Of a stretch of 64,000 nucleotides of DNA, positions 35,990 to 49,300 are shown piece after piece. The stretch comes from Adineta steineri (taxonomy: Eukaryota; Rotifera; Eurotatoria; Adinetida; Adinetidae), in contig CAJNOI010000003.1 in the NCBI GenBank assembly GCA_905250115.1, positions 741,406 to 805,405 on the forward strand, in the 5' to 3' direction. Under the pieces are notes generated by a model, which worked only from the letters and a program-made list of their open reading frames with translations, ran no database searches and had not been told where the DNA came from. The position numbers and the translations under genes were made by a program. Numbering within the stretch: the first letter of the stretch is position 1; each line of letters begins with the position of its first letter.

Positions 35990-38900
35990 GTTTAGTCACT
36001 GTTTCACTTTCTATCATAAGTATTTCTTTTGCTGATATCTATATTTATTTTTCGCATACTAGGGTTGTGATAGATACTTATTTAAGCAATAAGATAAAAT
36101 TAAAATAATCAAACTCCTCTTTATTTTATTTTATACTAATATCAATTTGAAATGAAGCGTTTTTTTTTGTAAGAATAAATTTAACTTTCTTCTTCGTTGC
36201 TCAGACTCAGATATCACACTGTAGAGATTTCATTCTTTACAGTTGTTAATCGAAATCTTAAGATAAGATAAGAACACGGTTCGATAGGTAAAAGTCGTTT
36301 TATTTCGATATTTGAAAATAATCTATAAGACACGTTGTTTTCCCCGTGGTTCCGTTTTGTTATTTTGTTCGTGGCGACAAAAAGTTATTTCTAGAACTTA
36401 CAGTTATCATTTTTTCTTGTTCTGTCAAACAATCATCTATAAGGTCACTCTTCCTTACATTTATTCTTTAATATCGTTGTTGATTGCTCTTACTAAAAAG
36501 CACATGTGGTTAACAAAACCAATGAACCAAAACACATAGATAAGTCATGTAAAGAAAAGAGAAAAAGAATGTTATTTTTATCGATTTTATCTATGGACGA
36601 AAAATCAACTTAATTTTTAAATACAATCAAAATCTTTATTTACTTATTTATTTTTCAGTATAGAATTAATTATCTTAGATTTTTTCAACTATTTGGATTT
36701 CTAATGATTTGTCCAGCGACATCGCTCTTCTTTATGATCAAAATCATGTGCAATTCAGCGATCTATTACAAATGGTGGGTAATTCTATAACTTAATTTGA
36801 GATTTTTTAACTTCGAGAAAGATAAAATAATAAGTGTGAGTTGTTTATTAACTTAAAACTGATTTAATAAATGATATAGTCATCAAATCTTCGCCTTATA
36901 TTCTAATAATTGCTGAATGATCATTAAAATAAAAAGAGATAATGATGGTTATTCATTTCATATTTTTATTCTAAACGCTTGTTTATCTAAGTTTTATAAT
37001 AAAAAAACAAGTGTGAGTAAAGATAAATGTAAATATGATATATTTGAAAGGATCTATTCTAGTATCAGATCCATCTTTTTCGTTTCAAGCGCATCATTTG
37101 TAGAATTTCCTTTTCTCTTTCGAAATGAATTCAGTATTGATTTATCTGCGCACATATGTCGACCTTTTCATATTGTATAGAAATCAAAGATAAAGAAATG
37201 ATTATTTATTTTTAATATATACTTTAAGAAAATATTTCTAATTAATTATTTGTTCATAGATTATATCTACAGTCAATTCTACAATTCCTGATCTGCCAAA
37301 TGAAAAATAACTTCGACATATGATGATACAAGTGATCAAAGATAATGAAAAAGTTATTGGAATTTTCACTTAAATAAAATAAATTATTAGTGTTACACGA
37401 AATATTACGCAAGATTTTTTTAAATTTCTAATTCTCTTAAGATATTAAAGATTGAACTGAAACGTTAATCATTCTATTCAACTATTGTTCATATTATCTC
37501 CATTAGAAAATAAATCCTATAAAAATCTCCGTCGAGTTTCATAGTCACATTCTTATGTCATGAAAACGTGTTCAATCATTGATTTTAGTAATCAATTATG
37601 AACTACAAACTAATTATTTAAGAATTTATAAATTGAAAAGTGAAATATAATCAGAGACATTTAAAACAAAAAAAAGATTAGTTTTGTCATGAATATGACT
37701 ACTATGACATGAGTGACATTGGATAATTTAAAAAATGATCGTACTATAAGCGTCGTCATCATAATCATTCGTTTCAAAACGTTTCTTTACGATAAGGTGT
37801 AGTTTATTTTATATGATTCTATATTAATCCATAACTCTACCTCTCACTTATGTGTTTTTCATTCCTTTTTCAAGATTTTTAATTAACGAGCGATGATAAG
37901 TAAGCATAGAAGCCTTTCAGAAATAAACAAATACAAATCATCGATTTTAGAGAATTTTTTAATCTTTTTTTCGAATATATTTTTTCCTCACTGTATCAAA
38001 TTGCATGTAGAGTTCTTATTTATCGATTTAGTTACATAATTTCTATGTATAAATTAATGTGAACTTACATTTTATAATAAAAACATAGATCCACTAATTA
38101 AATAAGTAATAAGATCTTCTAAATTTAACAGTAAAATAAAAGTTCACGTGTAAATAACCTCATAGTTTGCCGCGAAAAATGAGGAAGAAAATCATTGGCG
38201 ATTAATTACTGATTTTGAGTATATGAAATAATTTTCCTACAACTAATGTCAATTATAATTGACAGAAAAATTTCTTATTACACAAACAAGATTAAAGATT
38301 CAGATTAAAAATCTGGTGAAAAAATTCAGCATTAGGTGTGTTGTGAACTAATCAATATGATTTAGGCTCAAATTTTTAAACTCGATCCTTAAAAAAATAT
38401 CTCATATATTAGATAATTCAAGAGTAATAATTAGAAAAAATGAAACATATTTTCCTTTAGTATAATATTGTACAATGATATTAACAATGAGATGAAAAGT
38501 TTTTCATAAAACAATATAAGAATAATCGAAAAAACTTTTCGTCTAAGATTTAATATTTTTATTGAGCTTTTCTTTTATTTGAAAATATTCTTCGAACTTA
38601 TATCAAATATATTGATCATTCTTATCATTGATTTATGCTCGTTCTATTTAGTTTTATATCGAAATATCGAAGAACTCGTTAGAAAATCATAATTTTCTTT
38701 TAATATGAATGTTAAATAGACAGTAAAGACAATATTTTTCATCCTCCAGCGATTAACTATCAATATAATATCAACAATTGCTCATTATCTCTTATCAAAT
38801 AAATCAAACACTAAAAATCTTCATATCGAGTTTATGACATTAAAGTTCATGATGATAGTGATAGATCAAATATTTCTATCGACATAATCAATCATTACAT

Positions 38901-39175
38901 ATAGTTATATTCAATTTCATCTATTTTCTTAAATAAACTAGGGAAATATAGGAAATATTTCGATAAATCAATTGAACGAATACAGTTCTATGTTTAAATA
39001 ACGGCGATCAGTATTTCAAACATTTAGTTAAACGAATATTTGTTAAATTTTTTTCCTGAATAATTCTTATCGAAATTATTAAAAGAGAAGACAAAAATTA
39101 AGAAGAGAAAACAAACACATCTTGAGGGTGTGGATGAGCATGAATTGTGCATAATATTCACATCCATACCTTTTT

Positions 39176-39230
39176 TGAGGATGTGAGTGTGGGTATGATC
39201 TTTGAAGAAGATGATACTCACACCCACATC
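39176..39230. repeat. GT-rich imperfect hairpin
   Basis: The left arm ggatgtgagtgtgggtatga and the right arm gatactcacacccacatcc pair with about three mismatches around a short loop. A weaker, similar pair lies immediately upstream (39123-39171). It is similar in character to the inverted repeat at 25164. Confidence 0.5.
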
Positions 39231-39690
39231 CATTTATTTTATATTATCTTTTCTACAGTCCAGGGAACAAGCCTATTAATTCTATTTATCATTTGAGGAT
39301 GTATCGATAAAATAAAGGAGTGATTAGAGTACTATCATAGCAGCAGATGTATGAAAACACTTCCAATTTCATGATTGAATAATTTTTCTAGTGTTCATAT
39401 GACATTTCAATCTGTTATATCCCAAATATTGACTATTCTTATAGGTTGACCAATCATTATTTTAATTTTAATAAAGAGACCTATTTTTCATAGAATTACA
39501 AATAAGATTAAGTGTGTAGGTAATAATCATCGAAAAAATGTCTGAATCTTTTGTAAGATACAGAAACTAGTTTATATATAACAAGAATATCTGTCTCGTT
39601 TGTCACTGAATGAGAATTCATACTATAACTCTATAAATTTTATTTCACGGAATAAATCAATTAAAACAAAAAAAAATAAATATATAAATG

Positions 39691-40901
39691 TTAATTATTT
39701 GAAAGATCATCTTTCAAACTCAATAAACGCAGTTTTTCTTCAGCAATATTTTCAACCATATTCCAATGTCTCTTTACATTTAAACCATCACCCATTCTTT
39801 GAATCATATCCAATATACTTTTAACTAAAGAAACATATCTTAAAATACCTTCTTTATAACCATATTGATAAATTAAATATTTCCAAAGCATAGTTACAAT
39901 TAAATTCTCAATATGTAATAATATCTGTGGATTAAATACAATATGAATATTTTCTAAATGATCTATTGAAATAATTGTACAATTACTTGAGAATATCATA
40001 AGAATGGAGATGATTTTAATTAGTATTCCATTCTCATCTAAACGACGACTTGCTTGAATAGCTCGTTTTGATTGACCATTTCCATACATATCATCAATTA
40101 AATTTGAATATGATTCATTTTCAAATGCATTCATTTCTTTACTTATAAAGAGTGCATTAAAACTTCCAATAGAACCTAAATTACGTTTGATTAATATTTT
40201 TTGAATAGTAACAGGCAAAGAATAAAATAGAGGACAACGTTCAATAAATGTATATAATGTTGAATATATTGATCCAATATAATTAAAAATTTTTGAGTCT
40301 TTACAACGAATTTTCGGTGGTAAAGAAAATTGATTTTTAAAAAAATCTTTCGTTTGTATAAGTAAATTTTGTTCATCATAAGTATTAATGATATTCGATA
40401 AAAGATTCCATTCATCTAATGTTAACATTGAACGATCGTTATCAAGAATACCAATAGTTGTTAACTGAAAAATATTACACAAAGAAAAAAAAATAATAAA
40501 TCAACTATTGAATTTAAATAAACCTTTGGTAATCGTATATTATTATTATATTGTCGTTGAGAATGACGAATTAGTTGTGGATCCATTCCAACTTTAAAAC
40601 AAAGTTTTAATCGACAAGGTGCACAGAATTTTCGTGTTGTTTGTGTTATTTTACATTTACCACCAAAATGACATTGTTGTCCTAACTAAATAGATAAATT
40701 TTCAAGGAGTTTATTTTTATTAAAAATTAATTATCTTACTAATCCTGATTCTGCATGTCGTCGGAAAAACATCTTACAAGACATACATGATGCAGCAGAA
40801 AAATTGACACCACGAGCAATATCACCACATATACTACACATTAATGGATATGAAAGTTTTTGTTTGATTCTTGAATTCTTTAACGTCATCATTACAGTCA
40901 T
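39691..40901 (-). CDS. Divergent nuclear hormone receptor 2 (365 aa)
   Basis: Exons 40740-40901, 40524-40685 and 39691-40464 join in frame. Zinc finger 1 is CSICGDIARG...CMSCKMFFRRH and finger 2 is CHFGGKC-x9-CAPCRLKLCF. The P-box CMSCKM again departs from CEGCKx. The ligand-binding-like half shares DEWNLLSN, FIERCPLF, FSSNCTI and LWKYLIYQYGY with receptors 1 and 3. The start at 40901 is the first Met after a splice-acceptor AG at 40907-40908; in-frame Mets at 40892 and 40889 are alternatives. Exon 2 uses the acceptor giving LLGQQC, because the closer AG would break the frame. No AF-2 motif is visible at the C-terminus. Confidence 0.87.
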
Positions 40902-43900
40902 ATACACTAAGAAGATTTTTTCTAAAAAGTTTAAATTTCTGAAGAAGAAAAAGAAATCAACATTTTATTTATATATCAATTTTAAACTAAGATTATGAAA
41001 CACTGGAATTCTGAAAGTAATTTATATAATAGGATAAATGTTTTTATCCAGTAAAGTTTCCGGGTAAAAGAACGTTTCTTTTATGTCATATTAATTTTAC
41101 AAGAAACTTCCGTATATCTTACATACAATGAAAAATGAGAATATTGTAATAATAAACTATTCATTTAATCTAGAATTTTCATCAGTATCGTATAGATGAT
41201 TAGGTCATATAACGATGCGAGGAAAGTTTAATAAAATAACTCTCTTCTTCTTAAGAGATATTTATTAAATTTCTCATGTTTAATATGAGTATGATTACTT
41301 ATCCTGAAAATATTTACTGAAGAAACTAACACTTATCTTGTACAACAGTAGAACTTTCTGAAAATGATAGAAAACAATTTTATGAAAGATTTTATTCTAC
41401 TTTATAGAGTTCTTCTTTCAATTACATGATAAAATAATGTTGACGCATAAATTAATATTATGATAGCACATATCATTTCTCTTATATTTGAACAAGAACA
41501 ACAAAATTAAAGCGCATTAAATCCACAATGGAACGAAGCATGTCATTTTTCAAGTGTTATATTACAATTTACTGACTTCAATCTTTCTGGTTCTATATGT
41601 GGTCGAGGGAACGGATATGAGTAAAATAAATATTGAATAAAATTATAGAAAACATTTTCCTGCTAATATTTTTTTATGATCTGTCAAAAATCAGTCTAAA
41701 TCTCAACTATAGGGAAGTAAGTTGTATAAAAAAATAATAAATGCGCATTATAAAGTTAACAGTTACCATCTTTATAGTGTATGTAGCAAAAGCAACTGAA
41801 TCGGAAAAAAAACTCACTCAGTTAAAAAATAAGATTATGTGTCTATATATATATATATAAAATAATCTTTAATGCAAAATGAACCCATTTACTGAGTAAT
41901 TATCAAAATACAATAAGAGTGAAATCTTTTTTTAGCTACGTAAGAAACAAGTTAATATTTAAAAAGCTGCTTTAATAGAATAAGATTCAATTTTCTAATT
42001 ATAGATGAGTTTGTCAATATTATTATCGTCGTATGTCTGAGAATGACAAGTTTATTACTCGAATTTCTTAAATTCTACCATGACCTAACCATCTATCTTA
42101 TAATAATATAAATGAGTTAAAAACTCTTTGAACGTAAAGAGCCTGTTTTTTTTCTCTTCATAATATTATTCAAAAGTATGTTGCGAAGCACTTTATCATA
42201 AACATTTTTTCTTCAAACCATCAACATATTCAAAAATGTTCCATATATAATTTTAAATGATATCATAAAAGCTTTTGCATAGACTTTCACATATATACTC
42301 ATCTCAATATTCAAGATTTTGATTAAATGAGAGTAGATGTATAGAATACAGTACATATATCGTAAAAATCTAAAGAAAGACTTCCTCATACACTTCAGGT
42401 TTGTTTAATCTTTAAAAACCTGTCTAAAATATATTGTATTAAGAGAGCAATGGCGGATCTAGGATTTTGAAACGGGGAGGCGATTTTGTTTTTTTGGGTA
42501 TGGAGGGGCGATCCCTGGGAAGGGGGTCGATTTTGGTTAAAAGCTATTTTTTTAGTCCAACCAAAGTAGTGTGAATCTATTTTTTCGTTCATTTTTGCTG
42601 TAAAAAATCAAAAGAAATCCGGAAGGGGTGGGGGCGATCGCACCATCTAAATCCGCCACTATAAGAGAGCAAATAGACTATATCTTTAATACAATAATTA
42701 TCATATTCTTTTCATAAACATAATGTACTACTCAAATTTTTCAAAATCTTACAAAGTATGATAAATTTTAAGTATCTTTTTATCATGCGATCAACACCTG
42801 TCAAGATTAAAGTCATTGTTTAGATTTATTTATCATGTATATCTACAAAAAAAACATTCTTTGGCCTTAGATGATTTGTAATTAAATATTTTATATATCA
42901 CACATTATGAATTGAACAATATCATAAAACCATTAAAAAATAGATAGTTTTATTATAGAAATCATGTAACTTTTTAAATATATTGACAAAGTTTGAAGTA
43001 ATGATTTACTTTTATAACAGCTACTCTGCTGATGATATGAGATTATTCAAAAATAAATAGAAAAGTATAATCATATACAACGCATTTCTATTCATTAAAA
43101 ACTATTACAAGATCATCTCTGTAAATAAAAAAAAATCAACTTAGTAACTCCTTAAATCTGAAGTTTTTCTAATTAATAAGAACGACATAATGATGAATAA
43201 CATGCATTATTGTTTTATCAGCAGATTATATAGCTATTATTTAAAAAAGCAAAAGCTAATTTTAATAAATATAATGAAGAATATTTCTTTTAACATCATG
43301 TCATCTCATCCTTTCATTATTTACAAGAACTTTTCCACAATTACTATCTATTGATCAAAGCACGGATAGAAGTGAAAACAATTGAAGATCTCGTAATTAT
43401 AATCTATATATCTATTATAAACTAAAATGAAACTAATACCATAAGAAAATTTATTTGGTTTTCAATCATAGAATTCTTTATAAAAATAGTAGTACTCTAA
43501 CGTTAATGACAGCAAGTTTCGAACACGTATGAGACAGTTATAAGACATGCTCAAGTATATCATTATTAAAAATTGATCTTTTTATAATTACTGATATAAT
43601 AGATGCGTCCTTTTGAACTTTGCTGTAAGTCCACACCTAATCCTTGAGTTTAGTAAGCAAGAGTTGAAAAAAACATTCAAGTGGAAACTATGACTACGGT
43701 TTATTCGTATGCATTGTAAAAATGCATGAATGAAACATAATCGCGTTTCTTGCCTGCTTAGGTTTAGTATTTTGTTAAAAACATACTTATTCTTTATAAT
43801 CAATGCAACATTTAATTCTTCCATTCTCCAACTATAAAGAAAATCTTGTACTTACTTTTGAATAGCGTAAAACAATCTATCAATATCAAATTTTTATTTG

Positions 43901-44459
43901 AACTGGAATCTTTTCATAAGTCGTTTCATAAATTAATGTTTAGCGATTTTTAAATTATGCTTTTCTATTTATCACGAGATGTTATTAATCCTCGCTATGG
44001 TAATTATGAAATAGATTCTATTTATTCATACAGGATATTAAAGAAATAATAGTCCACCTATTAATTTGAGAATTAAATTCACGAGGGTAAATATAAAAAA
44101 GAGCTACAAGCGCTATCATTTTAAAACTATTTATGAAGAAAATATTTTGTTTTTCTTAATTGAATTTATATGGCTTTGTTTATTAAATCATAAAATAAGA
44201 AATAAATTTGTATATCTCTTTTGGAATAATCAGCATTTTTTCATATAAATATTGCACGTTCATGAATATTTAATGATAAATCATAATAGTTGTGGAGTTG
44301 TATTTTGGTTATATGAATAACCGTGGAACATGCATAAATAAACCAAAAATAAAACGTTTTTTTCTAATACAGAACCATAACAACAAGCATATTTTCCATT
44401 AATTTTATAAAATTATGTATTACAAGACAAAATAAATAAATGTTGATCGATGAAATCGT
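40902..44459. other. Intergenic between receptors 2 and 3
   Basis: AT-rich spacer. Its one clear feature is the GC-richer miniature hAT-type element at 42448-42661. ORFs at 42395-42592 (over the element), 43588-43824 and 44066-44248 have no support. Confidence 0.6.
42448..42661. mobile_element. Miniature hAT-type (non-autonomous) transposon, 214 bp
   Basis: The element begins caatggcggatctagg and ends atctaaatccgccacta, short terminal inverted repeats of the TGGCGGATYTAG type typical of hAT elements. It is flanked on both sides by the identical 8-bp target duplication taagagag (42440-42447 and 42662-42669), the hAT hallmark. The interior is much richer in G (ggaaggggtgggggcgatcg) than its surroundings. 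It has no coding capacity, so it depends on a transposase elsewhere. Ends and duplication are read directly from the sequence. Confidence 0.9.
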
Positions 44460-45650
44460 TCAATTAATTACTACTAATGATTGATCGATATTTTCTACAC
44501 ATACATCAATCAAATCTTCATGTTGACGATCACGTCCTATTTCAATCCATCGAATAATATTTAAGATGAATATAACATAAGAACTAAAACATTTTACAGC
44601 GCCCGAAAATCCATATTGATAATTCAAATATTTCCATAACATTGTTACTAATGTATTTTCTATATGAATTAAAGAATTAATATTTGTAACTGTTGTCATA
44701 TATTTCATATCATCTGGATTAACGATTGAACAACTGTTGGAAAACCCAATTACTAAAAGCATTATTTTGAAAAGTACTCCATTATTTTCCAATAATGAAA
44801 TAAATTTCTTTAATCTAGGAACGTTTTCATGACCATAAAGATTCGAAGAACCGAATAAATAAGCTGGATAAGTTAAGGCATTTGATTCACGTACAATAAA
44901 TAGTGAATTATATGCTCCTGCTATCTCACTATTTCGTTGTAAAAGTGTTTGACGTACATCTATTGATAAATCTTGAAAATAAGATGTACGTTCAATAAAT
45001 GATTGAACTGTTGTATAGAAAAAACCAATGATATCCATTGTTGTTATTGATTTTATCCGAAGTTTTGGTGGTAAGATTGATTGCTGTTGAAGCATAAATT
45101 TTGTGTGTTCTATGGCATTTCCTTGATCGTATGCATGAATAACATTTGATAAAAGATTCCATTCACTATTTGATAGAGTTGATGCATCATTTTGTAGAAG
45201 ATTTAATGGTAATGGCTAAAACAAATAAGAACAATTTATTAGGACAAAAAAATTATAAATGAAAAAAGTAAACCGTTGGTAATAGTGATGGCTTCTTTTT
45301 CACGCATTGACGATTGATTTGTAATGAATGCCTGATTAGCTTCGGATTCATACCAAGTGTAAAGCATTTTTTTAGACGACAAGCTGAGCAACCACTGCGT
45401 GTAAATTGTGTTATATCACAATTATCATCTAATTGACAATGTACATGATTCTAATCAAAAATTTAAAAAAAAAACATTTTTTTTCTCGAAAGTTTTTGTC
45501 GTTAAAACATACTGCAGGTTGTAATGCATGACGTCGAAAGAAAGCTTTACATGACATACATGTTATTACTTCAAAATTGATACCACGTGCTCTATCACCA
45601 CATATTTGACAAATCAATGGTATATTAGATGTACGTTTTGTTAATACCAT
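44460..45650 (-). CDS. Divergent nuclear hormone receptor 3 (356 aa)
   Basis: Exons 45513-45650, 45274-45450 and 44460-45215 join in frame. Zinc finger 1 is [21 protein letters not shown] followed by KAFFRRH; finger 2 is CQLDDNC-x9[10 protein letters not shown]. The first finger shares [18 protein letters not shown] almost exactly with receptor 1 (GMNFEV), and the second shares TLGM with it. The ligand-binding-like region has [26 protein letters not shown] and [11 protein letters not shown]. It is in tandem with receptor 2 on the same strand, about 3.6 kb away. The C-terminus ends [11 protein letters not shown] with no clear AF-2 helix. Confidence 0.88.
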
Positions 45651-46333
45651 TATTTGAATTTATTAATCTACAGAAAGATAATAATCTATTTCATATTTAT
45701 TACGAATATCTACTTGTTTTACAAAAGAGTCTAATAAAATGCGCTGATGTAACAGAAAGAATGAGATAGATGTTTTTTTTCTTCTTCTTCTTTCCTCTAC
45801 TATCAAATAAAGTTGCTGACGTGTGTCAGTTCAGTACTAATAAGTACGTGTGACCTCTCTGTTTACAAGTTTAAAAGAGAATATATTGAGCCTATTTTTA
45901 ATATTAAAAATAGAGGAATATCAACATTTTGAATGCTATTTTATTAAGAAATTAATTAACTCGTATTCTATACACTATTATAAACAAAATGAAGATTTCT
46001 ACAATCAACAAAACGTTGATTTAACGTATAAAAGTGCATTTACATGACACTGTAAAGTAGAATCTGCCATCTGTTGATTATGTAACTAACAAAATTTCTT
46101 AGAAAGAATTGTGAATACTACATGTCTAATTATCATTTTCTAAGGACAGAAGTATTCTTTTCCGCAAGACATAATTACAAAATATATAGTTAATATGTTT
46201 AGATATTCTACTCTATTAATACTGAATTTAAAAAGAAAAAAAAAAGAAAGATCTTACGTGTTACTTTTTTTTTTAATGTTCTGAATTAGAAAAAAACAAT
46301 GTAATAAATCTCTTTGAAAAGACAATAAAAAAA
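45651..46333. other. Intergenic, no gene seen
   Basis: Upstream region of receptor 3 and 3' flank of TYW4. Poly-A/T runs; the ORF at 45850-46047 has no support. Confidence 0.6.
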
Positions 46334-49300
46334 TCAATTCACTAAGTGATCAAATTTAAGTATCATCGGTTGATTTATCAATGCACCTAAAATATAAATA
46401 AAAATCTAGATAAAAAACTAATTTAGAAATTATTAAATTCCTACCAAAAGAAAAACAATTTCCACCACCACCTAATATAAGAAATGTTGTTTTATTCAAA
46501 AGTACTGTTTGATGATTATAGAGTATAATTGGATGTTCAACACACATTGTCTAAATAAAATAATCTATTAATTTTCATACATATTTAAAATATTATATTA
46601 CCGGTATTGTATACTCAATAGCATCACCAGTTAGTAAATTAATTTTACATAAACCTGGTGGTCTACGTTCAAGAGCATTTATTCCTCCTAATAACCAAAG
46701 TGTATCATCAATAATGTCAGCACTATGTGAATATCTAAAGAAGAAATAAAAACGATCTAGAAATTTTGTTTTTTTTGAATAATTAAAAGATTTTACCTAG
46801 GAATAATTGTTCCATTTGTTTGAAATAATGTCCATGTCATTATTTCTTTACTTGTATCTAATAGCCAAATTTCATTTGTTGGTTCCTCATTTTCTAATAA
46901 ACCACCGGTAAGTACAGCAAAATGTTTATAAGTATTTAAACGAGCTGAATTTCGATTTGTTGGTTTAATTTGTGAAAACTACGAAGAGAAATAATTATAC
47001 AGAATTTTCTTATTAAGTAAAAAAAAACAAATAGTCAGTACTTGCGAAGGAATGAGTTCACCATTAGATTGCAAACATAATGTATCATTTGTTGATTTCG
47101 ACATATTTATTTTTCCACCAAATATAATTATTTTATCTGTTTGTTTTATATAACAAGAACAATGACGCCAACGTCGAAGAATTTTTTCATCTTCATTAAA
47201 ATTCAATGTTTGAAGACCTAATAAAACAAAATGAAAACAAAAAAATGTATTTTTTAATAAGAAAAAAAAACTAACTTACTATTAATATCAATGGAAGTAC
47301 AAGAATTTAATATTCCTGGGCTTTTACGACCGAAAAAAGCTAAGATTAAATTGTCCGATGCTTGACATGTATGAAAAACACATTCACCTATAATTTAAGG
47401 AAAAATTTATGTAGTAAAAATTATATCTACATAATATCTAGCGTCATATTATTAATTGTTACTATTTTCTGATGATCAAATCTCATTAAAGATCCTATGA
47501 ATGAAACCACAACAGATTAAATTTCAGTTTTGTATCAAATATTACACCCTACTCACTAATAGAAGTTTTCACGTAAGTATTTATACATAACTACGCATTA
47601 TTCTTACCGAGCAAATGATTATCTAATCTTTGAATATGTCCATTATCAATATTTAATACTTCAATAGTTTTCAATCTTCTATGTCTTCCATCTACAGTTC
47701 CAAAACCTCCTATAGTCCAAACATATTTCTCATTAATTAATATTGATTGATGTCCAAAACGTTGTGCATAAGTCATTGTTGTTGGATAAACTTCAAATTG
47801 TGTATCAACTTTAAATTGCTCATCAATCAAATTATTATTGGAAATTACAGTATCTTTTTTCGAATGAATAATCGATTTACAATCGTTAGTCATTTGTTCA
47901 AACCATTGTTTTGATATATTTGATGATGTTCTTAAACCAAATAATAATATATAATGAGCACATTTTGATTGCCATTCTTCAATTTCATCGAATGGTTCCA
48001 ATGTCTCTATACGATCATGTTCATCAGATGATAAATAATTGCGGTAGAAATCATGCATATTCACACAAAATGAAAGATCAAAACCCTTAAAAAAATATAA
48101 AGATTTTTTAAAACTTCAGTCAAAGCCGACTATAAATTTCATAGTAAAGTTTTACTCAGGAATGAGACATATGTAGGTTGGTAGAGGAAAATTTTCTCTA
48201 TCAAATGGTATATATACCATCGAATTCTATTGAGTACCGTAAAAATCGATTTTTGGCTTGAACGCAAGCCAGTTAGAGACAGGCATCCAACTTTCTTTTG
48301 TGTCCGGAAACCTCAATAAAACATTGATTTAAATCCTCATAATACACCAGTTTGTAGAGAAAACATCAGAGAACAAAACCTTCACCTCAAAAAAAATTTA
48401 ATGTAAAAAATGAATTATAGGCAAGAGATTTAGTTGACTCCGATTAGGGAACTGCAAAATCACTTTTTTTGGTCCCGGTCCCGGCCTTGATAAAAGTTTA
48501 AGAATAATTCTGGTTTTGTCTTCAACTATGCAAAAAAAAGTATGAAGTTCACGAAAATTCTCGCTTTTTCGATTGTAAATTCAATCTATACGGTTTTTCT
48601 TGAACTATAAAATAACACATTTGTCAATTTTTAATTAAAGAAAAAAAAAGAAATAAGAAAATGTCTGGTCTCATACTTGATAAAAACATTAAGGAATTAT
48701 CTGACAATTTTCGTCTTGGTCCCGGTCTCGGTAACTTAGAGAAATTTTGTCGCGGGACCGGGACCACTTTGCAGTTCCCTAACTTCGATACAGGTTTTTA
48801 ATTAGCTTGAATTAAAGCCAAAAATCGATTTTTACGATACTTAACAGAATTCGATAGAGAAAATTTTTCTCTACAAACATACATGTCTCTCATTCCTGGG
48901 TCAAAGATTTCTAGTCGCCTTTTATTTATCTTACTAAATGAGTATAACGTTGAACTTGAGATTCACTTGTTGGATATTGATGAATACATTTTAATGGTGA
49001 ACCTAATTTAGCAAAATGTGCAACCATTACTTGACCAAAACCATCATCTGGTAAAATCTATAAAATAAAAAAATATTGAGAATTAATTATTTAGAAAAGA
49101 AAAAGAAAAAAAACCTGTTCATAAGTGCATAAAATACATTCTTGAAAAAAATCAAGTATCCATTGTATGACACGATTACAACTCGAACGTCCCATATAAG
49201 TTAAAACAACTTCACTTATTAATAAAGTTGGTTTAGTTTCATCAACTTTAACTGATTGTAAAAGTGTATTTAATGTTAATGAATCACGCATATCAACACC

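Larger units (their letters stand above)
35525..39690. other. Gene-poor AT-rich region containing an assembly gap
   Basis: About 4 kb without a supportable gene. ORFs at 36312-36539 and 36917-37180 show no domain or splice context. It holds the N gap and one GT-rich hairpin. Confidence 0.6.

Noticed and set aside
36312..37180. Open frames of 75 and 87 residues right of the N gap
   Set aside because: No domain, no neighbours with matching splice sites, and composition like surrounding non-coding DNA.
42395..42592. A minus-strand frame of 65 residues over the hAT-type element
   Set aside because: It spans the element boundary and has no similarity to a transposase; the element is too short to be autonomous.
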